Below, piece by piece: positions 18,123 through 27,185 of a stretch of 64,000 nt of DNA. Numbering within the stretch: the stretch's first letter is position 1; each line of letters begins with the position of its first letter. This stretch comes from DASQGA01 sp963722715 (lineage in GTDB: Bacteria > Actinomycetota > Thermoleophilia > Gaiellales > Gaiellaceae): contig CAVROA010000008.1 in assembly GCA_963722715.1 (NCBI GenBank), positions 62,001-126,000 on the forward strand, in the 5' to 3' direction. The position numbers and the translations under genes are program-made. Below the pieces are notes generated by a model. The model saw only the letters and a program-made list of their open reading frames with translations, did no database searches and was not told where the DNA came from.

Positions 18123-18380
18123 ATGTCCACAACACCTCCACCCCAGCAACCTCCGCCAGGCTACGACCGGCCTTATTACGGCTCCGGGATGCCGCCACTC
18201 CCAGTCTTGAACGGCGAGCTTCTCGTCTTCCTGCTCGCGTGGGCCGTTGTCGGGATCATCGCGCTGGCGAGCGACTCCGTCGGCCCTGACTCCTTTGTCA
18301 CGGCGACGGTCGCCCTCGCGTTCGGCTACATGATCTCGCGCGGGATCGCAAAGGCCGGCAAAGTCCTCGAAGGCCGCTAG
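18123..18380 (+). CDS. Small proline-rich membrane protein
   Basis: An 85-residue protein of unknown function. It has a Pro/Tyr-rich hydrophilic N-terminus (MSTTPPPQQPPPGYDRPYYG) followed by two hydrophobic helices (about residues 31-48 and 53-70) and a short basic tail. It is divergent from the VOC gene. The next 224 bp contain no recognisable gene. The predicted topology is a membrane hairpin. No family is recognised. Confidence 0.65.
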   Translation: MSTTPPPQQPPPGYDRPYYGSGMPPLPVLNGELLVFLLAWAVVGIIALASDSVGPDSFVTATVALAFGYMISRGIAKAGKVLEGR

Positions 18381-18604
18381 CGGTCGCGGGCTAGCGGTTC
18401 GGGCGCCGACGCCGCAGAGCCCGGGCGTTTACGAGCACGGGGCCGGTCGGAGGACCCGATGCGCAGCCGGGAGAGATACTCCCTTCGCGGAACCTTTGCA
18501 AGCGGGCAGGATGTGGACGCGTTGTCCAGAACCGTGGCCGCCCTCCAGGGGGATGGCGCTTGCTTCCGCACAGGGCTGGGCGTAGGTTTGGCCTCGATGT
18601 CGAA

Positions 18605-20071
18605 GTGCGCGACGTGTTGACCGTCCGGGAGATCGCCGCGCTCCCCGGGCTCGGCCTGAGCGTCGCGGCCGGAGACGAGGGTCTCGGCAACCAGGTGAGC
18701 TGGCTGCACGTGTCGGAGCTGGCCGACCCGACCGAGTTCCTCGAGGGTGGCGAGCTCCTCTTGACGACCGGGATCGGGGTAGGGGAGCAGGAGGCGAAGC
18801 AACGCGAGTACGTAGGGCGGCTCGCCGAGCACGGCGTCGCAGGGCTGGGCTTCGGCGTCGGCTTCGGCTTTCCGGAGACGCCCGTGGCCGTGATCGAGGA
18901 GGCCGACCGGCTTTCGTTTCCGGTCTTGAGCGTTCCCTACGACGTGCCGTTCGTGGCGATCACGAAGGCGGTCGCCAGGAACCTGGCGAATGAGCAACTC
19001 GTCGAGCTCCGCGAGGCTCTCGAAGTGCACGAGCGGCTTGCCGAGGCCGTGCTCGAGGGCCGTGGAATCCCGGCGCTCCTCGCGATCGTCTGCACACGGC
19101 TCGACTGCTCGCTTGCGCTCGTGGACGAGAATGGACGTGTCGTGGCGGAGCGTCATGCCGGTGCCAACCTTCCGTTCGACCAGGCGCTCGAGCTGCCGGT
19201 GAACGCACACAGCGAGACCGCGACCTTGAAGGCTGTGCGGGCCGAGGGCAGCTTCGGCGAATACGACCGGCTCGTCCTCCACCACGGCCAGACGGCGCTT
19301 GCCTTCGAGCTCTCTCGGCGGCGCGCGGTCAGCGCCGCCGAGCTCCGGCTCGCCGGCGACCTGCTCGACGACCTCGAGAGCTCCCGGCTCGACGACCGCG
19401 AGATCGGGCGCAGGATCGCCGCCTTCGGCCTCGAGCCCGAGCGGACCTACGCGGCACTCCTCGCTGTCCCTCAAAACGGACATATCTCAGGCGAGCAGCT
19501 CCGCCGGAACGTCGCCGAGGAGCTCGACCGGTGCTCCGTCAACTACCTCTCGACCGCGCGACCGGAGCGGGCGGCCTTTCTCGTCGGTGCCGCAAGCGAG
19601 GACGAGGTCCATGCACTCGCGCGAAGGATCGTCGAGGGAGAGGGCCGGGCGCGCGTCGGGATCGGCCGCCCGTCGCGCGGCCGCGCGCTGGGGCGGAGCC
19701 TGCTCGAGGCGCGGGCCGCGCTCGACGCCGTCTCCTCGCCGGTCGCGTCCTACCACGACCTCGGGTCGCTCGAGCTCCTCTTGTCCCTCCCGGATGCGGC
19801 GCTCGAGGCATTCGTCGACCGTGTCCTGGGTCCCACTGCCGACAACGAGTGGCTGATGAGCTCCCTGACGGCCCTCCTCGATACGGGGTGCTGCTGGAGC
19901 GACGCGGCCGAGCAGATCGGTGTCCATCGCCACACGCTTCGCTACCGCATGGACCGGCTCCGGGAGCAGACCGGCCGGCACCCCGACGATCCGGAAGAGC
20001 GGATGGAGCTCTGGCTGGCGGTCAAGTCGAATCAGGCGCTGACTGCGCGGGCGGGGGGAAACGGCGCGTGA
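18605..20071 (+). CDS. PucR-family transcriptional regulator
   Basis: About 488 residues in the PucR/CdaR architecture. The N-terminal PucR ligand domain (about 1-125) begins VRDVLTVREIAALPGLGLSV. A middle GGDEF-like region follows (about 275-400, ending GRALGRSLLEARAALDAVSS). A C-terminal PucR-type HTH (about 420-480) contains LLDTGCCWSDAAEQIGVHRH followed by TLRYRMDRL. Such regulators control purine, GABA, polyamine or amino-acid catabolism, usually of adjacent genes. It overlaps the next gene (GTGA), so it probably regulates the oxidoreductase-aminotransferase-aldehyde dehydrogenase genes downstream. The start is uncertain: GTG 18605 matches the family N-terminus, while a TTG at 18560 would add 15 residues. 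Confidence 0.88.
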   Translation: MRDVLTVREIAALPGLGLSVAAGDEGLGNQVSWLHVSELADPTEFLEGGELLLTTGIGVGEQEAKQREYVGRLAEHGVAGLGFGVGFGFPETPVAVIEEADRLSFPVLSVPYDVPFVAITKAVARNLANEQLVELREALEVHERLAEAVLEGRGIPALLAIVCTRLDCSLALVDENGRVVAERHAGANLPFDQALELPVNAHSETATLKAVRAEGSFGEYDRLVLHHGQTALAFELSRRRAVSAAELRLAGDLLDDLESSRLDDREIGRRIAAFGLEPERTYAALLAVPQNGHISGEQLRRNVAEELDRCSVNYLSTARPERAAFLVGAASEDEVHALARRIVEGEGRARVGIGRPSRGRALGRSLLEARAALDAVSSPVASYHDLGSLELLLSLPDAALEAFVDRVLGPTADNEWLMSSLTALLDTGCCWSDAAEQIGVHRHTLRYRMDRLREQTGRHPDDPEERMELWLAVKSNQALTARAGGNGA

Positions 20072-21051
20072 TTGCGGTGCTCGGAGGCGCCGGCACGATC
20101 GGCCGTTACGTGGCACGGTTCCTCGAGGAGTGGGGGGCGCCGGTCGCCCGGAGGGACTTCCGCCTCTCGGACGAGGAGTTCGTCGACGCCCGTGATCCTG
20201 CGTCGCTCCGCGCCAGCCTCGAGGGCGCCGACGTCTGCGTCAACTGCCTCGACTACCGGCTGAACCTCGACGTGATGCGGGGTTCTTTGGCGGCGGGGGC
20301 GCACTACGTCGATCTCGGCGGACTCTTCCATGTAACCCGGAAGCAGCTCGAGCTGCACGACGAGTTCGTGTCGGCCGGCCTGACGGCCGTGCTCGGCATG
20401 GGCTCGGCGCCGGGAAAGACGAACCTCCTCGCCCGAGCCGCTGCGGACCGGCTCGGCGCGACGCCCGAGCGGCTCGAGATCTGGGCCGCCACGCGCGACC
20501 CGGCCGCAGCAGATCACCCCTTCCCCGCTCCTTACTCGGTCCGAACGCTTCTCGACGAGCTCAGGATGGAGCCGATGATCGTTCACGAGGGGCGCGAGCA
20601 GGCGGTCGAGCCTCTGTCCGGGACCGCGCAACGGGTGTTTCCGCCGCCGGTCGGCACCGCCACCGGCATCTACACGATCCACTCGGAGATCGCGACGCTT
20701 CCCGGAAGGTTCCCCGGGCTGGCCGAGGCGAGCTTCCGCCTCTGTCTCTCGCCCGGTCTCCTCGAAAAGCTTCTGAACCTCCCCGACGGTGAGGAGCCCG
20801 AGCCGTACACACAGTCGGAGGAGTCCGTTGCGATCCACATCGTCGACGTCGCCACCAACGGGCAGACGGTCACCGGCATGACCGTCACGCGCGGCGGTAG
20901 CGCCCGCTCCACGTCGGAGCCTGCCGCCCGTGCTGCGCTCGAGATCCACGAGGGCCGGCTCGCGGCACCGGGCGTTCACCCGCCCGAAGATGCCGTGAGC
21001 GAGCCGGAGGCCTTTCTCGCCCTTCTCGACACGGAGGTTCGATGGCAATGA
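20068..21051 (+). CDS. Saccharopine dehydrogenase-like NAD(P)-binding protein
   Basis: A 327-residue Rossmann protein of the saccharopine dehydrogenase family. It has the N-terminal motif VLGGAGTIGRYVARFL, the NCLDYRLNLDVM and GAHYVDLGGLFH segments typical of the family, and GMGSAPGKTNLLARAAADRL. It is shorter than true saccharopine reductase and its substrate is unknown. The GTG start overlaps the PucR stop; its own 3' end overlaps the aminotransferase start by 10 bp. The context suggests a step in amino-acid or amine degradation. Confidence 0.85.
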   Translation: MIAVLGGAGTIGRYVARFLEEWGAPVARRDFRLSDEEFVDARDPASLRASLEGADVCVNCLDYRLNLDVMRGSLAAGAHYVDLGGLFHVTRKQLELHDEFVSAGLTAVLGMGSAPGKTNLLARAAADRLGATPERLEIWAATRDPAAADHPFPAPYSVRTLLDELRMEPMIVHEGREQAVEPLSGTAQRVFPPPVGTATGIYTIHSEIATLPGRFPGLAEASFRLCLSPGLLEKLLNLPDGEEPEPYTQSEESVAIHIVDVATNGQTVTGMTVTRGGSARSTSEPAARAALEIHEGRLAAPGVHPPEDAVSEPEAFLALLDTEVRWQ

Positions 21052-22412
21052 CGAACGACCACCTGTGGCGGCACTTCACCCGTGCCGCAGACCTCGATGC
21101 GCCGATCGTGATCGAGCGCGGCGAAGGCTGCCGGATCTGGGACACCGAAGGGCGCGAGTATCTGGACGCTCTCGCAGCTCTCTACTGCGTGAACATCGGC
21201 TACGGCCCTTGGCCGGAGATCGCCGACGCAGCGGCCGAACAGCTCCGGAAGCTGCCGTTCTTCACGAACTGGGTCGGCTTCGCGACACCACCGGCACTCG
21301 AGCTGGCCGAGAGGGTGAGCGACCTCGTCCCGATCGACGTCGGGCGGGTCTTCTTCGTCTCGGGCGGCTCGGAGGCCAACGAGACCGCACTCAAGGTCGC
21401 GCGCCAGTACCACCGCCTGCGTGGCGAGCCCGGCCGTTACAAGTACGTGTCGCGGCGCAGCGCGTACCACGGAACGACGATGGGGGCACTGTCGATCAAC
21501 GGTAGCCCGGCTCTTCGCTCCCAGTTCGAGCCCTTGCTCCCCGGCTGCCTCCGCGCGCCGATGCCATACCGCTACCGGTGCCCCTACTGCGCGGATTCGT
21601 CCGCCTGCACGCTCCAGTGCGCCGACGAGATCGACGGCATCATCCGAAACGAGGACGCGTCGACGGTGGCCGCGGTCATCCTCGAGCCGGTCCAGAACTC
21701 CGGCGGTTCGATCGTCCCCCCCGAGGGCTACTTCGACCGCGTGCGCGAGATCTGCGACGAGCACGGGGTCCTGCTCGTGGCGGACGAGGTGATCTGCGGG
21801 TTCGGGCGGGTCGGCGACTGGTTCGGCTGCACCCGCTACGGGATCGAGCCGGACATGATGACGCTGGCCAAAGGGATCACATCCGCCTATGCGCCCATGG
21901 GCGCGCTCGTGGCGAGCTCGAAGGTGATCGAGCCCTTCCAGTCGGAGCCGACGCGCACGTTCGTCCACGGGATCACCTTCGGCGGTCACCCGGTCTCGTG
22001 TGCGATCGCGCTCGCGAACCTCGAGATCATCGAGCGCGAGGACATGATCGGCCACGTGCAGCGCCATCAGGGCGACTTCCGCGCGGCCTTCGACCAGCTT
22101 GCCGAAGAGCACCCGATGGTCGGCAATGTGCGCGGCGACGGGTTCTTCTACTCCCTGGAGCTGGTCAAGGACAAGGAGACGAAGGAGACCTTCACGCCGG
22201 CCGAGCGAGACCACCTGATCAAGACCGTGATGACCCCGCGCGCCAGGGAGTTGGGCGTCTACATGCGTTTCGACGACCGCGCCGAGACCTGCGCGCAGTT
22301 CGCCCCGCCTCTCGTCGCGGGCCCCGCGGAGCTGGACGAGTTCATGGGCGTGTTCCGGCAGGTGCTGGACGAGGCCTGGGAGCGCGAGGTCATGGGCGCA
22401 GTCAGAGCCTAG
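21042..22412 (+). CDS. Class III (omega) aminotransferase
   Basis: PLP-dependent aminotransferase of 456 residues, transferring a terminal amine (from an omega-amino acid, diamine or similar) to a keto acid. Motifs are VSGGSEANETALKVARQYH, SAYHGTTMGAL, the cofactor Asp in LLVADEVICGFGRVG and Schiff-base Lys277 in TLAKGITSAYAPMGA. An insert at about 180-193 has four cysteines spaced C-x2-C-x5-C-x3-C, reminiscent of a metal site. Coupled to the upstream saccharopine-dehydrogenase-like gene and 35 bp before the aldehyde dehydrogenase, which would oxidise the aldehyde it forms. The exact donor is unknown. Confidence 0.9.
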   Translation: MAMTNDHLWRHFTRAADLDAPIVIERGEGCRIWDTEGREYLDALAALYCVNIGYGPWPEIADAAAEQLRKLPFFTNWVGFATPPALELAERVSDLVPIDVGRVFFVSGGSEANETALKVARQYHRLRGEPGRYKYVSRRSAYHGTTMGALSINGSPALRSQFEPLLPGCLRAPMPYRYRCPYCADSSACTLQCADEIDGIIRNEDASTVAAVILEPVQNSGGSIVPPEGYFDRVREICDEHGVLLVADEVICGFGRVGDWFGCTRYGIEPDMMTLAKGITSAYAPMGALVASSKVIEPFQSEPTRTFVHGITFGGHPVSCAIALANLEIIEREDMIGHVQRHQGDFRAAFDQLAEEHPMVGNVRGDGFFYSLELVKDKETKETFTPAERDHLIKTVMTPRARELGVYMRFDDRAETCAQFAPPLVAGPAELDEFMGVFRQVLDEAWEREVMGAVRA

Positions 22413-22447
22413 GTGCGCCAATACAGACCAACCATCTAGGAGGAGAC

Positions 22448-23908
22448 ATGGCCACGACGGTACGGACGCTTCAGAACTTCATCGGCGGCGACTGGGTCGA
22501 GGCGACGGGCGACTCCGCGCGCGAGATCGTCTCCCCCGTTACGGGCGAGAAGCTCGCCGATGCCCCCAACGCGAGTGCAGACGACGTCGATCGCGCGGCT
22601 CGCGCGGCCCGGGAGGCGCAGCCGGGCTGGGCGGCGCTGTCGGCGTGGGACCGGGCCAAGGTCTGCCATGCGATTGCAGACCTGATCGAGGAGCGGAAGG
22701 AAGACTTCGCACGCGAGCTCTCCCTCGAACAAGGAAAGCCCTTCGTGGCCGAGGCGATTCCCGACATCGAGGAGACGGCCGAGAACTTCCGTATCGCCGC
22801 CGAGGACGTGAAGCGGATGGAATCTGCGGTCATCCCGTCCCAGGACGTCAACAAGCGGATCCTCACCTTCCGCAAGCCGAACGGCGTCTACGGCTGCATC
22901 ACGCCCTGGAACTTCCCGACGCTGATTCCGGTCGAGCTGATCGCGCCCGGGATCGCCGCCGGGAACACGATCGTGATGAAGCCTTCCGAGTGGACCCCGA
23001 TCGCGATGGCGAACTTCATGCAGATCATGGCGGAGGCCGGGCTTCCCGAAGGTGTCGTGAACGTCGTCTACGGCGACGGTGCGGTGGGCGAGAGCCTGGT
23101 CACGAACGAGAACGTCGACTGCGTCGGCTTCGTCGGCTCGCACGGAACGGCGGAGAAGATCGTGCGTGCGATCGGCCTGAAGCGGAGCCTGATCGAGGCG
23201 AGCGGCAACGGGCCAGTCGTCGTCTGCGCCGACGCCGACCTGGAGCTCGCCGCCAAGGGCGCTGTCTTCGGAGGCTTCTTCTGCGCCGGGCAAGTCTGCT
23301 GCGCGACGGAGCGCGTGCTCGTCGACAAGCGAGTGCACGACGACTTCCTCGCAGCGGTCGTGAAGGAAGCGGAGACGTGGCTCCTCGGTGACCCCTTCGA
23401 CGACTCGACGCTCGTCGGGCCGATGAACAACGAGCCGACCGCACGGAAGATGGACGCCCATCTCGAGGACGCGCTCGAGAAGGGCGCCGAGATCGTCGTC
23501 GGCGGCTCGCGCGACAGCGACCGGCCGACGGGCCTCTACTACCAGCCGACCGTGATCGACAAGGTCGGCGTGGACACGCTGATCAACCGCGACGAGACGT
23601 TCGGTCCCATCGTTCCACTGATCACCGTGGACTCCGACGACGAGGCGCTCGCGGTTGCGAACGATTCCTACCTCGGCCTCCAGGCAGCCGTCTACACGAG
23701 TTCCCTGAAGCGCGCGTTCCGTTATCTCGACAACCTCCAGGTCGGAAACGTGGTCGTGAACGACTCGACGGACTACTGGGAGGCGCACGAGCCCTTCGGA
23801 GGCGCGTCGGGGACCCGGACGGGCTGGGGTCGAATCGGCGGCCGTTACACGATGCTGGACATGACCGATCTGAAGACCGTCGTCCTCGACGTCGGCGGGC
23901 TCGACTAG
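22448..23908 (+). CDS. NAD(P)-dependent aldehyde dehydrogenase
   Basis: ALDH-superfamily enzyme of 486 residues oxidising an aldehyde to the acid. It has catalytic Asn155 (TPWNFP), Glu250 (LIEASGNGP) and Cys284 (GQVCCATERV, followed by a second Cys), and NRDETFGPIVPLI near the C-terminus. The ATG follows an AGGAGGAG ribosome-binding site. The Glu motif LIEASGNGP differs from the usual LELGGKSP, so a specialised subfamily is likely. It is placed to act on the semialdehyde made by the class III aminotransferase. Confidence 0.92.
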   Translation: MATTVRTLQNFIGGDWVEATGDSAREIVSPVTGEKLADAPNASADDVDRAARAAREAQPGWAALSAWDRAKVCHAIADLIEERKEDFARELSLEQGKPFVAEAIPDIEETAENFRIAAEDVKRMESAVIPSQDVNKRILTFRKPNGVYGCITPWNFPTLIPVELIAPGIAAGNTIVMKPSEWTPIAMANFMQIMAEAGLPEGVVNVVYGDGAVGESLVTNENVDCVGFVGSHGTAEKIVRAIGLKRSLIEASGNGPVVVCADADLELAAKGAVFGGFFCAGQVCCATERVLVDKRVHDDFLAAVVKEAETWLLGDPFDDSTLVGPMNNEPTARKMDAHLEDALEKGAEIVVGGSRDSDRPTGLYYQPTVIDKVGVDTLINRDETFGPIVPLITVDSDDEALAVANDSYLGLQAAVYTSSLKRAFRYLDNLQVGNVVVNDSTDYWEAHEPFGGASGTRTGWGRIGGRYTMLDMTDLKTVVLDVGGLD

Positions 23909-23917
23909 CAGACAGGC

Positions 23918-25039
23918 GTGCCCCGCCTCCACGGCCGGACGGCCTACGTCGCGCTGCTCGCGCTGGGCGGCCTCGACGCGGCCGGGTATAGCGTCATCGC
24001 TCCGGTCGTGCCGGCGATCTCGGAGGAGACCGGAGCGGGCCCCTGGGTGATCGGCCTCCTCGTCTCCTTCTTCGCGATCGGCCAGGCGCTGGGCTATCCC
24101 CTGGCCGGGCAGGGGGTTCAGCGGCGGCAGGCTGCCTGGGTGCTCGGCCTCGCGCTCCTTTGCATGGCCGTCGGCGATCTTGGGTTCGTGCTCGGCGAAG
24201 GGCTCTGGGTGTACTTTCCGGCCCGTCTGCTCCAGGGCATCGGGGCGGGCGGGCTCTGGCTCGGAGTCGTCTTCGGCGTGCTCGAGCGCTTTCCGGGCGA
24301 GGAGTACCGGCGGCTGACCGGGGTTCTCGGTGCCTATTCGATTGGCGCCGTGGCCGGGCCGGCGCTCGGTGCGATCGGCGGGATCCGGGGCCCGTTCCTG
24401 GCGCACCTCGCTCTGGTCTGCCTCGGGGCGCTCGTGGTGTGGCGCCTCGGAGCCCCGAAGGAGCGGCCGGCGTTCGGGTCCGAGCGCTCCGCACTGCGGA
24501 CACCGGGGTTCAGACTCGCGTCGGCCTCCATCATCCTGGTCGCGCTCTCCCTCGGGACGCTGGAGGGCCCACTGCCGCTTCACTTCGACGATCTTCTGAG
24601 CCAGAGCCAAATCGGCTTGCTCTACCTGGCCACGTCGCTCATGGTCGGGCTCAGCGCGACGCTCGCCGGCCGCCTGCTGCCGCGACGTGCGTTGGTGCTC
24701 GGAGTCGTCTGCCTCGTCAGCGGCATCGCGCTCGCAGGGATTACAGGCACCGTTCCCTGGTGGCTCGCGGCGAGCGCGGTCGTCGGCATCGGGCTCGGCG
24801 CCGGCGAGGCCGGCTCGATCGGGATCCTGCTCGAGACCGTCGGTACCGACCGCATCGTGCTTGCCCTGGTCGTCTGGTCGCAGCTCTGGGCCTTCGGCTA
24901 CCTGATCGGACCCGCGGCGGCGGGTGGCATTGCCGACGTCCTTGGTTTCGGAGCCGTCGGGATCGTCCCGTTCGCTACCGCGGTCGTGGTGGTCGTCGCG
25001 TTTCTCCGCGCACCCGAGGCGCGGCCGGCGCCGGTCTAG
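23918..25039 (+). CDS. MFS transporter
   Basis: Major facilitator membrane protein of 373 residues with about 11-12 hydrophobic helices. The helix-2/3 loop (YPLAGQGVQRRQAAWVLG) occupies the place of MFS motif A, and ARLLQGIGAGGLWLGVVFG and GAYSIGAVAGPALGAIGG follow. It is in the catabolic run ten bases after the aldehyde dehydrogenase, so it may import or export the pathway's substrate or product. It overlaps the convergent flavoprotein gene by four bases. The GTG start fits the hydrophobic N-terminus. Confidence 0.88.
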   Translation: MPRLHGRTAYVALLALGGLDAAGYSVIAPVVPAISEETGAGPWVIGLLVSFFAIGQALGYPLAGQGVQRRQAAWVLGLALLCMAVGDLGFVLGEGLWVYFPARLLQGIGAGGLWLGVVFGVLERFPGEEYRRLTGVLGAYSIGAVAGPALGAIGGIRGPFLAHLALVCLGALVVWRLGAPKERPAFGSERSALRTPGFRLASASIILVALSLGTLEGPLPLHFDDLLSQSQIGLLYLATSLMVGLSATLAGRLLPRRALVLGVVCLVSGIALAGITGTVPWWLAASAVVGIGLGAGEAGSIGILLETVGTDRIVLALVVWSQLWAFGYLIGPAAAGGIADVLGFGAVGIVPFATAVVVVVAFLRAPEARPAPV

Positions 25040-27126
25040 AGTGCGGCCGGCTCGAGCACGAGGCGCTCGCGCCGGTACGGGAGGGGCACGGCCGGGTCCT
25101 CGGAGTCGATCTCCCGGGCGAGCCGGTGGCCGTCGAAGATCGCGTCCGCGACGATCCGCGGAGCGACGCAGTCTCCGACCCGATAGACGGCCTCGATGCC
25201 GTTCTCGGTCAGGCCGTCGGGGTCGGCGAGGAGCTCCAGGTAGAGCTGCTCGCTCGAGAGCCGCTGGGTTACCAGCACGATTGCATCGGCTTCCAGCTCC
25301 AACGGTTCGCCGTACTCGTCCGCTCCCGTCAGGCGTCCGGTCTCGATGCCGCCGAGGAGGAAGCCGCGCCGCTGGGCGATCCCGACGTCGTGCAGATGCT
25401 GGCGAAGCAGCGGCCCTTCGAGCGTCTGGTCGGCATAGGGCGCCACCTGGTCGAGCACCGTCGCGAGCTCCACGGAATGGCCCTCCGCGGCGAGCTTCTC
25501 CGCGAGCCCCGCCGCCATGAAGTAGCCCTCTGCGTCCCACACCACGACCCGGTCTCCGGGCGGGCGCTTGCCCTCGACCATGATTTGCTCCGGCGTCAAC
25601 ACGTGTGGGAGCGACGAGTCGGCCCCGGGAATCGCCTCGTGCGTGACTCCGTTCAGGCCGTCCGCCGCCCAGTGTGACCCGGTCGCGCAGACGACGAGTT
25701 CCGCGCCGTACTCGCGCACCTCGGCCGCCGAGAGCCGCGTCCCGGCGATCACCTCGACGTTCCGGAGCTTCTCGAGCTGGATGCGACGCCAGTTGACGAC
25801 TCGCGCCCACTCGCCGAGACCCGGTAACTGCGGGATCCAGCGCATGATGCCTCCGACTTCCCGCTCGGCCTCGACCAGGTGGACCCGCCGGAAACCGCGC
25901 TTGCCGAGCACGATCGCGCATTCCATCCCGGCCGGGCCGGCCCCGACCACGAGCACGTCACGGTCGGCGTTCGCTGCCGGCTCGAATCGTTCCGGGTGCC
26001 AGCCGCGCCGGTACTCCTCGCCCGCGGTCGCATTCTGGGTGCAGCCGAGGTGATGCCCGCTCTCCGACTTCGAGATGCAGATGTTGCAGCCGATGCACTC
26101 ACGGATCTCGCCGTAGAGACCCTCCTCGACCTTGGCGGGGAGAAAGGGGTCGGCGATCGACGGGCGGGCCGCGCCGATCAGGTCCCACGCGCCCGAGTTG
26201 ACGATCTCCGCCATGCGATCCGGGTTCGTCAGGCGCGCGACACCCACGATGGGCTTGGCCGTGGCCTCGCGAACGCGGCCGGTCCATTCCAGCTGGTACC
26301 CCTCCGGGAAGAATCGGGAGGCGCCGGAGTCCTTCGACCATTCGGCGATCGAGCCGACGTTCACGTCCCAGAGATCAACCAGGTGGTCGGCGAGGCGGAT
26401 GAACTCGAGGCCTTCGTCGAGCTCGACGCCGGCCGGGCCGAGTGCGTCGACGCACGTCCGCACCGCGACGACGCAGTCGTCTCCGACGGCTTCGCGGACG
26501 ACCTCGAGCGTCTCGAGCCAGAACCGCGCTCGGTTCTCCAGGGAGCCGCCGTACTCGTCGGTGCGCTTGTTGTAGAAGGGGGAGAGGAACTGCAGCGGCA
26601 GGTAGCTGTGGCCGCCGTAGACGTAGACGATGTCGAATCCCGCCGTGCGCGACTCCTTGGCGGCAAAGGCCCAGTCGGCCTGGACCCGCCTGATGTCCGC
26701 CTTCTCCATCGCCTTGGGCACGTAGATCGGGTCGTAGTCGCTCGCGAGTTGCGAGGGCCCGATGCCCGGCCAGCGCGACTGACGGGTGTGAGCATGGCCG
26801 CCGCTGTGCGTCAGCTCGATGCCGGCGAGCGCGCCGTGCTCGTGGGCCTCATCGCACATGAAGGCCAGATTCCTGGTGTCGTCCTCGTCCCAGAGCCGCG
26901 AGGAGACGTACGGCGACTCGTCCGAGTCTGCGCTCACCGGCGCGTACTCCGTGCACACGGCCGCCCAGCCACCCTCGGCCTTCATGCCGCGGAACCTCGC
27001 CTGGGAGCCCGGCTTCTCCGTGCCGAAGCCGGTGCAGTGCGGAACGCCGTAGAAGCGGTTCTTGAGTGTCTTCGGCCCGATCTTCACGGGCTCGAAGAGA
27101 ACGTCGTGCTTGGGGTCGCGCGGCAT
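25036..27126 (-). CDS. Trimethylamine/dimethylamine dehydrogenase-like iron-sulfur flavoprotein
   Basis: A 696-residue multidomain amine dehydrogenase candidate: Old Yellow Enzyme-type barrel (1-340), 4Fe-4S cluster loop (Cys344, 347, 350, 362) and NAD/FAD-like domains with GAGPAG at 395-400. It is very close to Methylophilus trimethylamine dehydrogenase. It keeps the FMN-linking cysteine (Cys31 in NRFYGVPHC), the catalytic trio Tyr170, His173, Asp266, Arg223, and bowl residues Tyr61 and Trp263. The third bowl aromatic (Trp355 of that enzyme) is Ser354, and LWYGGAHA is LTHSGGHA, so the substrate is probably another N-methylated or secondary amine. It would release electrons to an ETF-like acceptor, not encoded here. 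It is divergent from the transhydrogenase sthA. Confidence 0.9.
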   Translation of the reverse strand: MPRDPKHDVLFEPVKIGPKTLKNRFYGVPHCTGFGTEKPGSQARFRGMKAEGGWAAVCTEYAPVSADSDESPYVSSRLWDEDDTRNLAFMCDEAHEHGALAGIELTHSGGHAHTRQSRWPGIGPSQLASDYDPIYVPKAMEKADIRRVQADWAFAAKESRTAGFDIVYVYGGHSYLPLQFLSPFYNKRTDEYGGSLENRARFWLETLEVVREAVGDDCVVAVRTCVDALGPAGVELDEGLEFIRLADHLVDLWDVNVGSIAEWSKDSGASRFFPEGYQLEWTGRVREATAKPIVGVARLTNPDRMAEIVNSGAWDLIGAARPSIADPFLPAKVEEGLYGEIRECIGCNICISKSESGHHLGCTQNATAGEEYRRGWHPERFEPAANADRDVLVVGAGPAGMECAIVLGKRGFRRVHLVEAEREVGGIMRWIPQLPGLGEWARVVNWRRIQLEKLRNVEVIAGTRLSAAEVREYGAELVVCATGSHWAADGLNGVTHEAIPGADSSLPHVLTPEQIMVEGKRPPGDRVVVWDAEGYFMAAGLAEKLAAEGHSVELATVLDQVAPYADQTLEGPLLRQHLHDVGIAQRRGFLLGGIETGRLTGADEYGEPLELEADAIVLVTQRLSSEQLYLELLADPDGLTENGIEAVYRVGDCVAPRIVADAIFDGHRLAREIDSEDPAVPLPYRRERLVLEPAAL

Positions 27127-27185
27127 GTGCGGAGTCTAAGCCGCGGCGTCGCGTGAGCGGGCAGTGAGGTCTAGGGTGCGGGCTT

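Noticed and set aside
18381..18604. A riboswitch or small RNA upstream of the PucR gene
   Set aside because: GC-rich with short repeats (CTAGCGGT twice) but no recognisable aptamer core or strong terminator.
22436..25921. A 1,161-codon open frame on the minus strand opposite the aldehyde dehydrogenase and MFS genes
   Set aside because: Low-complexity Arg/Asp/Gly-rich translation, antisense to three clear genes. High third-position GC produces such shadows across the window.
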